Assembly: GCA_017533565.1 (NCBI GenBank)
Contig: JAFXHU010000036.1
Span: 1 to 33,657, forward strand
Direction: 5' to 3'
From: Clostridia bacterium
GTDB taxonomy: Bacteria; Bacillota; Clostridia; Oscillospirales; CAG-272
Length of the DNA stretch: 33,657 nt
In this document: positions 32,516 to 33,657 of the stretch, in pieces
How positions within the stretch are numbered: position 1 is the first letter of the stretch
How the letters are laid out: every line of letters begins with the position of its first letter
Position numbers and translations under genes: made by a program
Notes under the pieces: model-generated
Database searches by the model: none
What the model saw: the letters and a program-made list of their open reading frames with translations, nothing else
What the model was told of the DNA's origin: nothing

Positions 32516-32683
32516 ACCGTACCCCCCGCGGCTCGCCCTCGCACCGCCAACGCAACCGTACCCCCGCGGCTCGCCCTCGCACCGCCAACGCAACCGTACC
32601 CCCACGGCTCGCCCTCGCACCGCCAACGCAACCGTACCCCCCGCGGCTCGCCCTCGCACCGCCAACGCAACCGTACCCACACG
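32516..32683. repeat. GC-rich 38/39-bp tandem repeat (minisatellite), four copies plus a partial
   Basis: Four near-identical units start at 32516, 32555, 32593 and 32631 (39, 38, 38 and 39 bases), with a partial fifth from 32670. Units begin ACCGTACCCCC, contain GGCTCGCCCTCGCACCGCC and end AACGCA. They differ only in the length of the C run and one C/A change. The spacer 32462-32917 otherwise holds a terminator on the left and an AT-rich promoter on the right. No protein is supported, because the mixed 38/39 period breaks any reading frame. Confidence 0.93.
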
Positions 32684-32852
32684 CCTGCTTTCACACTTTT
32701 TGCGCCTCTCCCCTCTCAAACCGCCGAATTTGATTACAATTTTTCTAATAAATTAGAGAAACGCATCCGAGAGGGATATTCCGTACAAAAAACCGCGCCG
32801 ATTTTTGTGCAAAAGCGTTAAAACGGAAGAAGGAAAACCGTCAAAATCGCCG

Positions 32853-32881
32853 TTGAAAAGATATAAAGGCTTTGATATAAT
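32853..32881 (+). promoter_or_regulatory. Sigma-A promoter of the sugar ABC ATPase gene
   Basis: TTGAAA (32853-32858), a 17-base spacer and a perfect TATAAT (32876-32881) lie ~36 bases before the start codon. Confidence 0.85.
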
Positions 32882-32917
32882 ACCATTGTAATAAAATATT
32901 TTTTAAAGGAGTAAATT

Positions 32918-33657
32918 ATGGCAGGTCTTTCTCTTCGTCACATTTACAAAAAGTATCCCGGCGGCGTTACCGCCGTATCCGACTTTAACCTTGAGATAAA
33001 GGACAAGGAGTTCCTTATCTTCGTCGGTCCTTCGGGATGCGGTAAGTCCACCACACTTCGTATGATCGCGGGTCTTGAGGAAATTTCCGAGGGCGAGCTT
33101 TACATCGGCGACCGCTACGTTAACGACGTAGCTCCCAAGGACAGAGATATCGCGATGGTGTTCCAGAACTACGCTCTTTATCCTCATATGACCGTATTTG
33201 ACAATATGGCATTCGGTCTTAAGCTTCGTAAGGTTCCGAAGGAGGAAATCAAGCGCCGCGTTGAGGAGGCTGCAAGAATTCTTGACATCTCCCACCTTCT
33301 TGAAAGACGTCCGAAGGCTCTTTCGGGCGGTCAGAAGCAGAGAGTTGCGCTCGGCCGTGCAATCGTCCGTAACCCGAAGGTATTCCTTCTTGACGAGCCG
33401 CTTTCCAACCTTGACGCAAAGCTCCGTGCTTCGATGAGAACCGAGCTTACCAAGCTTCATAAGAAGGTTGAAACCACCTTCATCTACGTTACCCACGACC
33501 AGGTAGAGGCTATGACGATGGCTTCCCGTATCGTTGTTATGCGTGACGGTCTTATTCAGCAGGTTGATACTCCCCAGCGCCTTTACGACGCTCCCTGCAA
33601 CCTCTTCGTTGCAGGCTTCATAGGCACTCCTCAGATGAACTTCCTCACCGGTAAGCT
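32918..33657 (+). CDS. Sugar ABC transporter ATP-binding protein, MsmK/UgpC type (partial)
   Basis: The first 246 residues of a nucleotide-binding subunit of CUT1-type carbohydrate importers; the gene runs off the right edge. Walker A is GPSGCGKST (~38-46), the Q-loop is [13 protein letters not shown], the signature is LSGGQKQR, Walker B is [16 protein letters not shown], and the H-loop is [12 protein letters not shown]. The start of the C-terminal regulatory domain ([23 protein letters not shown]) is present. ATG 32918 has AAAGGAG 6 bases upstream. Genes like this often stand alone and energise several sugar importers in Firmicutes, which fits the single-gene promoter here. No permease or binding protein is visible. 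Confidence 0.95.
   Translation, partial: MAGLSLRHIYKKYPGGVTAVSDFNLEIKDKEFLIFVGPSGCGKSTTLRMIAGLEEISEGELYIGDRYVNDVAPKDRDIAMVFQNYALYPHMTVFDNMAFGLKLRKVPKEEIKRRVEEAARILDISHLLERRPKALSGGQKQRVALGRAIVRNPKVFLLDEPLSNLDAKLRASMRTELTKLHKKVETTFIYVTHDQVEAMTMASRIVVMRDGLIQQVDTPQRLYDAPCNLFVAGFIGTPQMNFLTGK

Noticed and set aside
32516..32683. CRISPR array
   Set aside because: Units are directly adjacent with no unique spacers between them, so this is a simple tandem repeat.
32444..32756. Arg/Gly- or Pro/Thr-rich open frames through the tandem repeat
   Set aside because: The repeat lacks stops in several frames at once, so the open frames are a by-product of repetition. Units of 38 and 39 bases do not keep a frame, and no ribosome site fits.

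Overview
The window looks like a chromosomal segment from an anaerobic Firmicute of class Clostridia, probably a gut or rumen member related to Oscillospirales/Christensenellales. The evidence is a SCIFF peptide with its radical SAM maturase (a hallmark of Clostridia), a FliB-like protein, a DUF5058 membrane protein, strong GGAGG ribosome sites, TTGACA/TATAAT promoters, and two GH95 fucosidase-type glycosidases. Species cannot be named from the sequence alone.

Layout. 1-143 is the 3' end of a 23S rRNA gene, followed by a terminator and no recognisable 5S gene. 358-2365 (minus) holds an alpha/beta hydrolase overlapping a flavodoxin-like/P-loop kinase fusion. 2468-5466 (minus) is an operon of DUF5058 membrane protein, a second membrane protein and an M20 metallopeptidase. 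asnS (plus) is divergent from it. 7105-11011 (minus) holds the SCIFF precursor scfA, its maturase scfB, an Orn/Lys/Arg decarboxylase joined by an ATGA overlap, and a YwaF-like membrane protein. A TetR regulator is divergent from tldD-tldE; tldD carries a one-base frameshift. A FliB-like protein and a cytoplasmic GH95 enzyme follow on the minus strand, then pgk and tpiA on the plus strand.

The accessory part is 20640-32461. An AraC regulator is divergent from a 1340-residue secreted protein made of discoidin-like modules. This is followed by a separately promoted 2048-residue secreted GH95 enzyme with the same kind of modules. Both giants share a homologous C-terminal region, and each is followed, 14-16 nt downstream and behind its own GGAGG site, by a tiny gene. 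The two tiny products (32 and 46 residues) are clearly homologous: both have an MKxEY start, a DVIT[ST]S[DE]W centre, an LPE motif and a C-terminal Asn-Trp. This 'giant secreted protein plus Trp-ended micropeptide' pair is the best candidate for an undescribed system here. A shared TTTTACATTGA motif in both promoters suggests joint control by the AraC protein.

The window ends with a terminator, a GC-rich 38/39-bp tandem repeat, and the start of an MsmK/UgpC-type sugar ABC transporter ATPase. Taken together, 15.8-33.7 kb reads as fucosylated-glycan capture, extracellular and intracellular hydrolysis, and uptake, beside lower glycolysis genes.
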